The notes: a model not told the origin generated them from the letters alone. Numbered from the stretch's first letter, positions 30,981 to 40,887 are shown. The stretch is 64,000 bases of DNA from [Mycobacterium] stephanolepidis (GCF_002356335.1 NZ_AP018165.1:3348001-3412000); one strand, 5' to 3'. Translations and numbers: made by a program.

Positions 30981-32677
30981 AACCGCTGAATACGCTTCAT
31001 GCCAGTATCGTTCACGCGCTACTTGCGAACGCTGAGCTTGGGGCAGATGCGCCCAGCACGATAGTTGTCTCAGAAAGCGAAGACGCCGAGACAATCACAC
31101 ACGAGAAACTGGCCGAGGCCTCGCTGCGAGCAGCGGCCATCCTGGCCGATTCTGGGGTCCGCCCAGGTGATCGCGTCATGATCTGCCTCCCGACATCGCC
31201 AGCGTTCCTCACCGCATTCTTCGCGACGATGGCGCTCGGCGCGATCCCCACCGCGGTACCACTGCCAGGCGGTTTCGGGGCGATCGACGTCTTCGCATCG
31301 AAGTTCCGCCGCCTCGTGGCGTATCTCGAGCCGAGGGCCATCATTGCCATCTCACTCGTCGCCGATGCGCTCAAGCCCGACATATCCAGCGCTATAGCGG
31401 TGCATGACGGCGAGATCCTGCACATACAGGCCCGCGACCCCGGGACGCCCACAATGGCGCCGCGGCTGCCCGCCGGGGACGATCTCGCGTTCATCCAGTG
31501 CACGTCCGGTTCGACGGGAAAACCCAAGGGCGTAATGATCACTCACGCAAACCTGGTCAACAACTGCGAACAAATTCGCCGCAAATGCCAATGCGGAATC
31601 GACGATACGTGGGTGGGATGGCTCCCGCTCAATCACGATATGGGTCTCATCGGAGGGACGCTTACACCGTTGTATTCCCGCACCCGCGCTGTGCAGATTC
31701 CGCCCACGCGGTTCCTGCGTCAACCTGCCGAATGGCTTCTGAACGTGTCCCGTTATCAAGGAACAATCACCGCCGCACCGAATTTCGCATACGGGTACGC
31801 TGCGGCGCGTATCAAGGACGAGGAACTTGATGGCGTCGATCTATCCTCGTGGCGATTCATGTTCTGCGGTGCCGAGCCCATCCAATTCGACACCGTGCGC
31901 CGTTTCGTCGAGCGTTTTCGACACTGGGGTCTTCCCGAGAATTCACTGATACCGTGCTACGGCCTCGCTGAAGCGTCACTTGCCGTGACGGTTTCGAGAC
32001 CCCAGTCGATCGCGTTCGATGTAGTGGACCGCCACGCGCTCGCTACCGCACGAATAGCCAAAGACACCACACCAGAGGACCCGGCGGCGCTGACCGTCAT
32101 CGACTGCGGCACGGTGGTGGACGGCGCCGAAATTCGGATAACGGACGAAGACGGAACGGTCCTGGGCGAGAACGCGCTCGGGCGCATCCAGTTTCGCGGT
32201 CCGGCAACCACGGCTGGGTACTTCGGGCTGCCCGATGAGACCGCCAAATCGATGACCGCCGACGGCTGGTGGGACTCGGGCGACATTGGCTATCTGCGTG
32301 ACGGCGGGCTGCGAGTTACCGGCCGCGCCAAGGACATCATCATCATCCGCGGCGCCAACTATTTTCCCTCTAACTTCGAGCATGCCGCCGAGTCTGTGGC
32401 GGGTGTCCGGATCGGCGGCGTCGCCGCCGTCGGACACACCGCAGAGGGCGAGGATTCAGAATCGTTGCATCTGATCGTGGAGACCGAAGTCGATGAGGCG
32501 GTGAGGGACAGCCTACGGCGAGCGGTACGCTCCGCGGTCAGTGCGCGCACAGGTGTGCTGCCCGCGGCAATACATCTTGTGCCTAAGCGAAGCATCCCGA
32601 AGACGACCAGCGGGAAAGTTCAGCGGTCGAAAGCCAAACGGCTGTTCGTGGAGCGAGAGCAGGTGACGCAGCAGTGA
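30977..32677 (+). CDS. Fatty-acyl-AMP ligase (FAAL-type adenylating enzyme)
   Basis: 566 residues. Adenylation motifs: QCTSGSTGKPKGVMITHANL (A3), GWLPLNHDMGLIGG, PCYGLAEASLAVTVS (A5), DSGDIGYLRDGGLRVTGRAKD (A7/A8) and the C-terminal lysine in PKTTSGKVQRSK (A10). The sequence LPENSLIPCYGLAEASL is characteristic of FAALs, which activate free fatty acids as acyl-AMP and pass them to carrier proteins rather than CoA. It would prime the pathway by loading the adjacent carrier protein. Confidence 0.92.
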   Translation: MKPLNTLHASIVHALLANAELGADAPSTIVVSESEDAETITHEKLAEASLRAAAILADSGVRPGDRVMICLPTSPAFLTAFFATMALGAIPTAVPLPGGFGAIDVFASKFRRLVAYLEPRAIIAISLVADALKPDISSAIAVHDGEILHIQARDPGTPTMAPRLPAGDDLAFIQCTSGSTGKPKGVMITHANLVNNCEQIRRKCQCGIDDTWVGWLPLNHDMGLIGGTLTPLYSRTRAVQIPPTRFLRQPAEWLLNVSRYQGTITAAPNFAYGYAAARIKDEELDGVDLSSWRFMFCGAEPIQFDTVRRFVERFRHWGLPENSLIPCYGLAEASLAVTVSRPQSIAFDVVDRHALATARIAKDTTPEDPAALTVIDCGTVVDGAEIRITDEDGTVLGENALGRIQFRGPATTAGYFGLPDETAKSMTADGWWDSGDIGYLRDGGLRVTGRAKDIIIIRGANYFPSNFEHAAESVAGVRIGGVAAVGHTAEGEDSESLHLIVETEVDEAVRDSLRRAVRSAVSARTGVLPAAIHLVPKRSIPKTTSGKVQRSKAKRLFVEREQVTQQ

Positions 32678-34011
32678 CCCGTCAACTCGCCGGCCCCTCC
32701 TACCGAAACCCGCTGGGCGCCTTCCTGCCATACCGCAAGGACCCGCTCACGCTGTTCTACGAGCAGGCAAACACATACAACGGCAGCGTCCGCTTGCGCC
32801 TGGCGTACGAGCAGCTCCACTTGCTTGTCGATGAAGAGCACATCCGCCAGGTGCTCGTCACAAACTTCGACAAGTACGCCAAGGGCATCAGCTACAACAG
32901 CCTCAACTACTTGCTCGGGCCCGGGTTGTTGACCAGCGACGGAAAGCTGTGGAAGACGCAGCGGGCTTTGATCAAACCCGCGTTCACTCGCCGCCATGTC
33001 ACCGATGAGATACCGATCATGGTGGATGCAGGCGAACGGATGTACAAACGCCTCGACCACTTCGCCGCCAACGGAAGCACATTCGACCTGGTAACAGAGG
33101 TGCTCAACTTCGCGGCGGACGTCGTTTGCCGCGCTGTGATGGGCAGCGACGTCGAGGACGTGCTACCGCAGATCGACCACGACGTGCGGGATGGGGTCGC
33201 CTGGGTGATGCGTCATATGTCCTCGGTTGTCCAGTTGCCTCCGTCCGTTCCGACACCGAACAACCGCCGGTTCCAGGCCCTACGCGCGCGACTCAACAAA
33301 GTGGTCGACGACGTCATCGCCGGTCACAAGAAACTTGGTGATGACAACAGCTTGCTCGGAAGGCTAGTTAAGGCGCGCGACGATACGGGCCACGCTATGG
33401 ATAACGAACAACTGCGCCATGAGGTGCTGACATTCCTTCTTGCCGGGCACGAGACCACCGGCGGAGCGATCGCCTGGACGATGTACGAACTATGCCGGAA
33501 TCCAGCCGTGCTGCATGATGTCGTCGACGAAGTCGACAGTGTGCTTCGCGGCGATCTCCCTGCTGCGGAATTGCTTCCGGCGCTTGACCTCACCGGCCGT
33601 GCGATCGATGAATCCATGCGACTGCACCCGCCGGCGTGGGCATTCAGCCGCAGCGCACTGGAATCCGACGCGTTCAACACATTCGATATCGACAAGGGCG
33701 CCATCATTGTTATCAGCCCCTTTGTCAACCAGCGGCTGCCCCAGTTCTGGTCTTCCCCTCTGCAATTCGATCCGGGCAGGTTCACCCCTGAGGCTTCGAA
33801 GGGCCGGTCACCGTTCCACTACTTCCCCTTCGGCTGGGGTCCACACCTGTGTGTCGGCCAGCATCTCGCGCTGACCGAGATACGAGTGGGCCTGGCAATG
33901 CTTCTGGCACGCTACGAATTCGAGCTCGTCAATGGGATGCGTGTGCGTGAAAACCCGGAGATATCGAACCTGCCGGACCCGGTGATATGCAAGGTGCGGC
34001 AGCGCGCATGA
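32674..34011 (+). CDS. Cytochrome P450
   Basis: 445 residues from a GTG overlapping the ligase stop. I-helix AGHETTGGAIAW, ExxR in DESMRLHPPAWAF, and the heme loop FHYFPFGWGPHLCVGQHLALTE with Cys393 as the thiolate ligand. Its closest general resemblance is to the fatty-acid/terpene-type P450s with the F(G/A)WGPHxCxG loop, so an acyl chain oxidation is reasonable but not shown. No ferredoxin gene is adjacent. The stop overlaps the start of the second phosphotransferase. Confidence 0.93.
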   Translation: MTRQLAGPSYRNPLGAFLPYRKDPLTLFYEQANTYNGSVRLRLAYEQLHLLVDEEHIRQVLVTNFDKYAKGISYNSLNYLLGPGLLTSDGKLWKTQRALIKPAFTRRHVTDEIPIMVDAGERMYKRLDHFAANGSTFDLVTEVLNFAADVVCRAVMGSDVEDVLPQIDHDVRDGVAWVMRHMSSVVQLPPSVPTPNNRRFQALRARLNKVVDDVIAGHKKLGDDNSLLGRLVKARDDTGHAMDNEQLRHEVLTFLLAGHETTGGAIAWTMYELCRNPAVLHDVVDEVDSVLRGDLPAAELLPALDLTGRAIDESMRLHPPAWAFSRSALESDAFNTFDIDKGAIIVISPFVNQRLPQFWSSPLQFDPGRFTPEASKGRSPFHYFPFGWGPHLCVGQHLALTEIRVGLAMLLARYEFELVNGMRVRENPEISNLPDPVICKVRQRA

Positions 34012-36587
34012 CGATGACGCTTGAGAATGTCGGCAACAAGGCAGCGGGCCTCATGTTGCTCGCCACGCACGGGTACGCAGTGCCTGCGTTCACGGTGGTG
34101 ACAACCGATCAATGCGCGCGAATACTGGAGCAAGCACAGCTGCCCATCGATGCACACCTGGCAGGGCTTGACGCCGACGCGCACGACTCACTGCGCGACA
34201 CCGCCCGCAGTATTCGTGAGTTGATCATCGGGCTGTCGATACCCGGTGATATCGCCCACGAAATTGCCACTCAAATAGCAGTTTTCGGATCAGGAGCCCG
34301 ACTCGCCGTGCGATCATCCGTCGAGGGCGAAGACTCCGCCGCTGATTCCTTCGCCGGGCAACTCGACACCTTCCTGGACGTGGCGCCGCACGATGTGGAA
34401 TCAGCAATCCTCGGCGTGTTGGCATCGGCGTACTCGGAGCGGTCGCTGTTTTACCGCGCACGGCGCGGGATCGACAACGTCACCGTGGACGCCGCCGTAA
34501 TCGTGCAGGTTCTTGTCGATAGTGCCGTCGCAGGTGTCGCTTTCAGCTGCAATCCGACCAACGGTGACACCTGCGAAGCCGTGGTGTCTGCGGGATTAGG
34601 TCTCGGCGAGGGCGTTGTGTCCGGTACCGCCGACTGTGACACCTATTTCGTCGACACCCAGTCATACACGGTAAACACCCGGGTGGAACAGATCGAAAAC
34701 GGGCCCGCACTCACCGACGAGCGTGTCGCGGAGCTCGTCACCATCGCTGTCAACCTCGCCAGCACTCTCGGTATCCCCCAGGATATAGAGTGGGCGATCG
34801 ACAACGACGGCAAGCTGTGGCTACTGCAGGCGCGGCCGGTCACCGTCACCGGTATGCGGCAGACGATCTTCGACAATGTCAACGTAGCCGAGTCCTATCC
34901 CGGGCTGTCTACACCGCTGACCTTCTCGGTTGTCAGGCTCGCGTACGAACAGGTTTTCCGGGCCTGCCACCGGGACTTCGGGGCGAGCCGAAAGACCGTT
35001 CGTGACAACAGCGCGAGCCTCTACCCATATCTGGTCGGCACCGCTCACGGCCGGATCTATTACAACATCAGCAACTGGTACTCGCTGTTCCTTCAGATCC
35101 CGGGGATGGAGTTCGCAATCGAGGGCTGGGAAGCGGCCCTTGGCATCGAGAGCCGGTACAAGCGGCCGGCCATGCCGTTGCGTGGCCTCGCGCTGGCCAA
35201 GATGTGGATATTGCGTGTCCGCGTCGTCTTGGTGATTCTCGCTGGCTGGGTACGGCTCAGAAGCCGACTCGCGTCGTTCTTCGGCCTGCTCAACGATTTC
35301 ACTGCCGACCTGGATCACCGCCTGGCTCAGGAGAACTCAGAGAATCGACGTGAGCCACATGAGCTGCTAAGTTGGCTGGAACGCTGCATCAGCGAGCTCG
35401 TACCGGCCTACTCGGCACAGATATTCAACGACTTCCTGGCCCAACAGCTGTTTCACATCATTGGGCGGATCATCGAGAAGGCCGGGGTGGCCAATCCCGA
35501 AGCCGTCCGCAATGAGCTGTTCTGCGGCGAGGAGGGCGTCCGCAGTGTCGACCCGGTGCGCTCCCTGCTCGAGCTCGCCAACCTGGCTCGCTCGGACGCC
35601 TCGCTGACCAAACTGTTCACCAGCGATCTTGACGCAGAGCAGGTCTGGGCAGAGTTGCCCCAGTTTTCGCAGTTCCACTCCGCGTGCTTGCTGCATATCG
35701 CGGAGTACGGCGACCGTACAGTCAACGAGCTCAAGCTGGAGACGGACCCGCTTGGCTGGCGACCGGCCGATCTCGTGCCATTGTTGCGCAACTACATTCG
35801 CGGCGGCCAGAACATCGCCGACATGGAGTCACACGAACAGCAGATCCGCCGCAGCGCGGAGCAAGCCATGCGTAGGGCATTGCGCGGCAAGCCTGTTCTG
35901 CGTGTCGCCTACAGCTTTGTCCTGCGGCACGCACGCGAAAACGTCAAGCAGCGGGAAAACATGCGGTTGGGCCGCAGCCGTTGTTTCGGTCTGGTCAAAC
36001 GCGTGTTCCGCCAGTACGGCAACCACCTGCACACTGCCCGCCTCATAGACACCCCGCGCGACATCTTCTACCTGACCTATGAGGAGATCGCCGCGATAAC
36101 CCGAGGCACCTTCGTCGACGGCGACCCACACATCCTGATCGCCGCACGCAAAGCTGACCACGATCGCTGGCGCAGCGACACGCCACCGTCACGCATCGTG
36201 ACATCCGGCATGGCTGCGGCGCATGTCAGCGAGCACGAATACGACACCCTTGACGATGCCCCGGTCTTGATTGGAATCGGTTGTTCTCCAGGCAATGTCG
36301 AAGCGCCGGTAATGCTGGTTCAAGACCCGGGCGAAGCAGGCAACATCGACGGTCAGGTGCTAGTCGCATCGACCACCGATCCAGGCTGGGTGTTTCTCAT
36401 GGTCGCCGCGGGCGGGCTGGTCACCGAGAAAGGCAGCCTGCTATCGCACACCGCAATCATCGGCCGCGAACTGGGCATCACGACAGTCGTCGGCGTCAAG
36501 GGCGCCACCCGCTTGTTGCATGACGGTGACGTGGTGGCTGTCAACGGCCGCGCCGGCACCGTGACGATCCGCAGGAGGGCCGCATGA
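34008..36587 (+). CDS. PEP-synthase-like phosphotransferase 2 (paralogue of the 26808 gene)
   Basis: 859 residues from the ATG at 34008 (ATGA overlap with the P450). N-terminal ATP-binding part: ENVGNKAAGLMLLATHGYAV, LAVRSSVEGEDSAADSFAGQ, QDIEWAIDNDGKLWLLQARP. C-terminal swivelling domain: His814 in GSLLSHTAIIGRELGITTV. The two copies share most motifs but differ in the central 450 residues, where substrate recognition would lie; this copy has an amphipathic/hydrophobic stretch near residue 400 (VVLVILAGWVRLRSRLASFFGLL) that could contact a membrane or an acyl chain. Confidence 0.85.
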   Translation: MTMTLENVGNKAAGLMLLATHGYAVPAFTVVTTDQCARILEQAQLPIDAHLAGLDADAHDSLRDTARSIRELIIGLSIPGDIAHEIATQIAVFGSGARLAVRSSVEGEDSAADSFAGQLDTFLDVAPHDVESAILGVLASAYSERSLFYRARRGIDNVTVDAAVIVQVLVDSAVAGVAFSCNPTNGDTCEAVVSAGLGLGEGVVSGTADCDTYFVDTQSYTVNTRVEQIENGPALTDERVAELVTIAVNLASTLGIPQDIEWAIDNDGKLWLLQARPVTVTGMRQTIFDNVNVAESYPGLSTPLTFSVVRLAYEQVFRACHRDFGASRKTVRDNSASLYPYLVGTAHGRIYYNISNWYSLFLQIPGMEFAIEGWEAALGIESRYKRPAMPLRGLALAKMWILRVRVVLVILAGWVRLRSRLASFFGLLNDFTADLDHRLAQENSENRREPHELLSWLERCISELVPAYSAQIFNDFLAQQLFHIIGRIIEKAGVANPEAVRNELFCGEEGVRSVDPVRSLLELANLARSDASLTKLFTSDLDAEQVWAELPQFSQFHSACLLHIAEYGDRTVNELKLETDPLGWRPADLVPLLRNYIRGGQNIADMESHEQQIRRSAEQAMRRALRGKPVLRVAYSFVLRHARENVKQRENMRLGRSRCFGLVKRVFRQYGNHLHTARLIDTPRDIFYLTYEEIAAITRGTFVDGDPHILIAARKADHDRWRSDTPPSRIVTSGMAAAHVSEHEYDTLDDAPVLIGIGCSPGNVEAPVMLVQDPGEAGNIDGQVLVASTTDPGWVFLMVAAGGLVTEKGSLLSHTAIIGRELGITTVVGVKGATRLLHDGDVVAVNGRAGTVTIRRRAA

Positions 36588-37870
36588 ACAATGTCGAGCA
36601 CGCCGAGAATTTCAGCCTCGAGCACTATATGAACCCCAAGTCGGTCACCTTTGAGGATCGCTTCGCCGACTTTCAGCACTACGTCAACCGCGCCCGCGGC
36701 AGCGGCTTCGTGCTGCGGGAGATCGCCGGCCCCTCTGGACCGGTGGTACCCGTTCATGATCCGGCGACCGACACAACCCGCGATGTCATCATGCTGGGAT
36801 CCAACAATTACCTGGGCATGGCGAATGAGCCCGAAATCGTCGAAGCAACTGTCACAGCTCTCCGTAAATACGGAACAGGGTGCGGCGGGCCGCCATTACT
36901 CAACGGCACGACATCACTGCACCGCCAGCTGGAGGAAAAGCTGGCGCGGCTCAAGGGTTGCGAATCCGCGCTGCTGTTCTCCTCCGGATATGCCGCCAAT
37001 GTCGGCTGGTTGACCGGACTGATGAACAAGGGTGACACCCTGATCTATGACGAGCAGAATCATGCGAGTCTTTACGACGGTATCCAGCTCGGCAGGATCC
37101 GATCGTTGGCGTTTGGACACAATGACCTTGACCACTTGCGCCACCGCCTCATGCAGGTGCGTTGGCGTGATCCGGGCGCCAACGTCGTTGTCGCCGTCGA
37201 AGGTGTCTACTCGATGGATGGCGATATCGCCCCGCTACCCGAGATGAAGGCGCTCTGTGACAACTTTGGCGCCTGGCTCGCTGTCGACGATGCACATGGC
37301 ACAGGCGTACTGGGAACGAACGGCCATGGGACGCACGAACATTTCGCCATGTCCTTCGGCGAGATCGAGATTGCGATGGGCACCTTCTCAAAGGTGTTCG
37401 CGACAACCGGCGGTTTCGTCGCCGGCTCACAAGGGTTTGTCGATTCGCTGCGCTTCCTCGCCCGCTCCTACATGTTCTCCGCTTCCCTGTCCCCATCGGT
37501 TGTCGCATCGGTGATCGCGGGAATCGACTTCATGGAGGCGCATCCCGAGCTGGTCGCGAAACTGCATGACAATGTCGCTTACTTCGTCAATTCGCTACGA
37601 CACATCGGATTTGCTATTGAGGCTCCGACCGCCATCGTCCCCATCGCCTTACCCGCTGCCGTCGAGGTGATGGAAGTGGTCGCCGCACTGCACAGGGAGG
37701 GAGTATTCGTCAACGGTGTCGAATTCCCCGCCGTCCCGCGCGACAAACAACGGATACGGGTCAGCATGATGGCCACGTTGACCCGTGCACAGCTAGACAT
37801 CGCGGTCGAGAAGATCACTGCCGTCGCCCATCGCTTCGGTTTTCATCCCAATCAGGTGGGCACATCGTGA
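36584..37870 (+). CDS. Alpha-oxoamine synthase (AONS/KBL/serine-palmitoyltransferase-like)
   Basis: 428 residues of the PLP-dependent alpha-oxoamine synthase family: NYLGMANEP, YGTGCGGPPLLNGTTSLH (substrate loop), DEQNHASLYDG (ring-stacking His), VDDAHGTGVLG (PLP Asp) and Lys270 in GTFSKVFATTGG. Members condense an acyl thioester with an amino acid and lose CO2, giving an alpha-amino ketone. The substrate loop has GGPP where AONS and KBL usually have SR or TR, so the substrate pair cannot be read from family rules. With a FAAL and carrier proteins in the same operon, an acyl-ACP donor is likely, as in bacterial sphingolipid synthesis and PigH-type reactions. Confidence 0.88.
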   Translation: MNNVEHAENFSLEHYMNPKSVTFEDRFADFQHYVNRARGSGFVLREIAGPSGPVVPVHDPATDTTRDVIMLGSNNYLGMANEPEIVEATVTALRKYGTGCGGPPLLNGTTSLHRQLEEKLARLKGCESALLFSSGYAANVGWLTGLMNKGDTLIYDEQNHASLYDGIQLGRIRSLAFGHNDLDHLRHRLMQVRWRDPGANVVVAVEGVYSMDGDIAPLPEMKALCDNFGAWLAVDDAHGTGVLGTNGHGTHEHFAMSFGEIEIAMGTFSKVFATTGGFVAGSQGFVDSLRFLARSYMFSASLSPSVVASVIAGIDFMEAHPELVAKLHDNVAYFVNSLRHIGFAIEAPTAIVPIALPAAVEVMEVVAALHREGVFVNGVEFPAVPRDKQRIRVSMMATLTRAQLDIAVEKITAVAHRFGFHPNQVGTS

Positions 37871-39243
37871 TCGCTGCGGGCGGCACGGCCGACGAGCGGC
37901 TACTGGTCCTGGCCTCGCTCGTTGCGCCTACCGCGGCGGAGCGCGCGGAAATCGCATCACTAGCAGGGGAAATCACCGACTGGTCCGGATTTCTCGCCCT
38001 CGCGAGAGTCAATGCGACGATTCCGCTGGTGCAGCGCAGGCTGGAACATGAGCAGCTTTTTGGAATGGTGCCTGCGGATGTCGCAAAGGATTTCCTCGCG
38101 GTGTCCGGCACCATCGCCGAGACCAACGACCTGCGGCTCGAGGGCAGTCTGGAGTTACTGCGCCGATTCGACGATGCCGGTATCAGATGTGTTGTGCTCA
38201 AGGGCATGCTGTTCGCATCCGAGGTCTACCAGGATCCGCACTACAAGCGGATGAACGATCTAGACATCCTTGTCGAGATCGAGCGGATAGAGGATGTCAT
38301 CGCCATCTACCGCGAGCTGGAGATGTTCTGTGTGTCGGAGCTTTTGGGCAAGGAGCCCGCAGTCCGCGAGAGCCGTAGTCACCATCTGCCCTCTTTTGTC
38401 TCCAGCGACGGGGCGCTCGTCGTCGGCACCCACTGGGGGTTGATCACGCCTCTCGCGCCGTACCGAATCGATTACGCGGCCATCTGGTCACGAGTCCGCC
38501 GTATCGACTATTACGGTGTGCCCGCGTGGGCGATGGCGCACGAGGACAACCTGCATCACCTGTGCATTCATCTGCCGTACTACAAGACGGGCGTGCGCGA
38601 GCTCGCCGACATCTGGAATCTGGTGCGCTACGCGGGCGACGATCTCAACTGGCGCATCCTCGGCGACGAGATCGGCAAGGCCGGCTCACACAACCTCGTG
38701 TTCCACGCCCTATCACTGGCAAACCGGCTAGTCCCCGAAAAACATTGCCAGAAACTCGCCAAATCAGCAGAGCCACAAGCAGACCGGTTCTACCGGGCTG
38801 ACGTGACGCGCAAGACTCGGCACGTGCGTGCCCTGCTACGCAGCCGCTCGACCCATACGTCCGTCATCGAGAAGGCGTACACCGAATTCAATGCGACCAG
38901 CGCGGCGTCTGAGAAGTGGGTGCGGTTCACTCGCCTATGGGCGAATCTGCTCGACGTGCCCGCCGCGGATGCCGCGAAAATGAGCTCACTGCACCACCCG
39001 AGCCGCAGGGAGCGACTGAAGGCGAAACTAGCTGCTCCCTATCGACTTACGAAAGTATTCCAGCGTGATCTGGGCCCATGGCTCTTTCCGGCCGCGCTCG
39101 TCAAGACCGTCTACGACCTCGGTGCAGCCTACGTGGCACAACTAGGCCGCGGCGGCCGTCCGGCGGACAACCTTGATATGTTCGCGGCCAAAGTTGGGTT
39201 CACCCGCGCCGAGCTGCAGTCGATCCTGGACGGTCAGGAATGA
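37867..39243 (+). CDS. Nucleotidyltransferase-fold protein (PF14907-like)
   Basis: 458 residues from a GTG overlapping the synthase stop. The signature is VVLKGMLFASEVYQDPHYKRMNDLDILV (residues about 110-137): a KG, then RxxxDLDxLV, the metal-binding aspartates of the uncharacterised family NTP_transf_5. Downstream HEDNLHHLCIHL is typical as well. Relatives occur beside kinases in lasso-peptide and polysaccharide clusters. Whether it transfers a nucleotide or phosphate here is unknown. The C-terminal 150 residues are basic and unassigned. Confidence 0.75.
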   Translation: MIAAGGTADERLLVLASLVAPTAAERAEIASLAGEITDWSGFLALARVNATIPLVQRRLEHEQLFGMVPADVAKDFLAVSGTIAETNDLRLEGSLELLRRFDDAGIRCVVLKGMLFASEVYQDPHYKRMNDLDILVEIERIEDVIAIYRELEMFCVSELLGKEPAVRESRSHHLPSFVSSDGALVVGTHWGLITPLAPYRIDYAAIWSRVRRIDYYGVPAWAMAHEDNLHHLCIHLPYYKTGVRELADIWNLVRYAGDDLNWRILGDEIGKAGSHNLVFHALSLANRLVPEKHCQKLAKSAEPQADRFYRADVTRKTRHVRALLRSRSTHTSVIEKAYTEFNATSAASEKWVRFTRLWANLLDVPAADAAKMSSLHHPSRRERLKAKLAAPYRLTKVFQRDLGPWLFPAALVKTVYDLGAAYVAQLGRGGRPADNLDMFAAKVGFTRAELQSILDGQE

Positions 39244-39959
39244 TTGTGCCGCAGGGCCAAACGCCGCTGAGAGAGCGGGAAAACGTCACCACCGTGCTCT
39301 GGGATCTTGACGGCACCCTCGTCGGCATCAAGCAGCGTCGTTTTCGGGCGCTGATGCCGCTGGTCGCGGCCTGGTCGTTTCGGGACTTGATGCCGCCGTC
39401 GCGATTCCTGCGCAAATTGCGTGATGCCTTGCCGCAAGTACGAGCAAATGCGTCATCAGATACCAACTACCACATGATGATTCAGATTCTCGCCGATTCC
39501 GCAGGAGTCGATTTCGCCGACGCCGATATGCGGATGCGCCATCTGGCTGATGTGGAATTCCCGCGCCTGCGACGCTTGTTCTATCCGGTGCCGGAGGCAC
39601 AAGGTGCGGTTTCCCAGCTCGCGGGGCAAGGCATCAGGCAAGTGGTGGCAACCAACCCGCTGTGGCCGGAGTCAACCGTGACCGCCCGCCTCAGCTGGGG
39701 CGGGCTGGACCCCGCTGTGTTTCAGCACATCACCAGCGGCGAAACCATGCGCCGATCCAAACCACGTGTGGATTTCTACCGCGAGCTGCTCGATGTGCTC
39801 GGGCTCCCGGCGGACGAGTGTGTGCTGATCGGCAACGACGCGGTACAGGATTCTCCGGCGGCCGATCTCGGGATTCCCGTATTCATCCTCGGCATCACCG
39901 GCGGCTGGGCCGAACTCCCCAGCTGGCTGGGCCTCAGGGAGGCGCCATGTTCGTCGTAG
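39240..39959 (+). CDS. HAD-superfamily hydrolase
   Basis: 239 residues with the nucleophile motif LWDLDGTLVGIK, a helical cap, the second-motif Thr/Ser region QVVATNPLWP, and the acidic motif LIGNDAVQDSPAADLGIPVF. It is probably a phosphatase. In a cluster with several kinase-like proteins it may remove a transient phosphate or salvage a by-product. ATGA overlap upstream, and 13-base overlap with the lipid-kinase-like gene downstream. Confidence 0.85.
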   Translation: MIVPQGQTPLRERENVTTVLWDLDGTLVGIKQRRFRALMPLVAAWSFRDLMPPSRFLRKLRDALPQVRANASSDTNYHMMIQILADSAGVDFADADMRMRHLADVEFPRLRRLFYPVPEAQGAVSQLAGQGIRQVVATNPLWPESTVTARLSWGGLDPAVFQHITSGETMRRSKPRVDFYRELLDVLGLPADECVLIGNDAVQDSPAADLGIPVFILGITGGWAELPSWLGLREAPCSS

Positions 39960-40873
39960 TGAATCCGAGCGCCAATGGCGGCACGGCACGCAACCGCTGG
40001 CACGAGATAGAACATGCTCTGCGCGAACGGATCTCAGATATTGAGATCCAGCAAGAGGATTCGGCTTCCCAGGGAGCGGCGGCAGTCCGTGCGGCACTTG
40101 ACCAAGGAGTTCGGTCCGTCATCGCCGTGGGCGGTGACGGGTCCGTAGGGCTGGCCCTGAACGCCTTGATGGACCCCGCCACCGACCGGCCCCGGAACCC
40201 GTCGATCAGGTTGGGCGCCATCGGCCTAGGCAGCAGCAATGACTTCCACAAGCCATTCGGCAACCGAATCGCAGGCGCCCCAGCCAGGATAGACACGCAG
40301 AACGCGAGGTTGGCTGACGTCGGGAAAGCCACGCTGCTGCTGCCCGATGGTCGCCGGATCGTTCGATACTTCCTCATCAACGCAAGCATGGGCCTGGTGG
40401 CCGAGGGCAACCATTCCTTCACCACCGCAGGCGGCGTGGCCAAGTGGCTCAAGCCACGCAATGTCGAAATGGCCATCGTCTACACCGCCCTGAAGAGCAT
40501 TGCACGGCTACGCCCATTGCACGTCGAAATCCGTTCAGAGGGTTGGAGTGAGGACGTTCGGCTGACCAATGTCGGCGTGCTCAAGAGCCCCTACTTCGCC
40601 GGCGGCATGCGCTACGACACCGGCGTCACCAACGACGACGGCCAGTTCGACATCAACATCTGGTCTGCGGCAAGCAGGCCCGCGGTTATCAGGCTGATCG
40701 CAGGCCTATACCGAGGGAAGTTCGCCGGCTCACGTCTCGCGACCTGCCGACGTGGCCGAGTGGTCGAGATACGTCCTGAACGCCCGAGCCCTCTGGAACT
40801 CGACGGGGAAATCACTGTTGTCGAATCCGCCCGCCTGGAAGTAATCCCGAAAGCACTGCTCGTCTGTGCCTAA
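39947..40873 (+). CDS. Diacylglycerol/sphingosine/ceramide-kinase-like protein
   Basis: 308 residues from the ATG at 39947, inside the end of the HAD gene. The kinase catalytic domain shows NPSANGGTARNRW, the nucleotide loop AVGGDGSVGLALNAL and GLGSSNDFHKPF where DAG kinases usually have GTGNDFAR. The C-terminal half fits the lipid-kinase beta-sandwich (PLELDGEITVVESARLEVIPKALLV). It most likely phosphorylates a hydroxyl on the lipid product of this pathway; ceramide kinases of bacterial sphingolipid clusters belong to the same superfamily. Confidence 0.85.
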   Translation: MFVVVNPSANGGTARNRWHEIEHALRERISDIEIQQEDSASQGAAAVRAALDQGVRSVIAVGGDGSVGLALNALMDPATDRPRNPSIRLGAIGLGSSNDFHKPFGNRIAGAPARIDTQNARLADVGKATLLLPDGRRIVRYFLINASMGLVAEGNHSFTTAGGVAKWLKPRNVEMAIVYTALKSIARLRPLHVEIRSEGWSEDVRLTNVGVLKSPYFAGGMRYDTGVTNDDGQFDINIWSAASRPAVIRLIAGLYRGKFAGSRLATCRRGRVVEIRPERPSPLELDGEITVVESARLEVIPKALLVCA

Positions 40874-40887
40874 TCAAGGAGGTTGTC

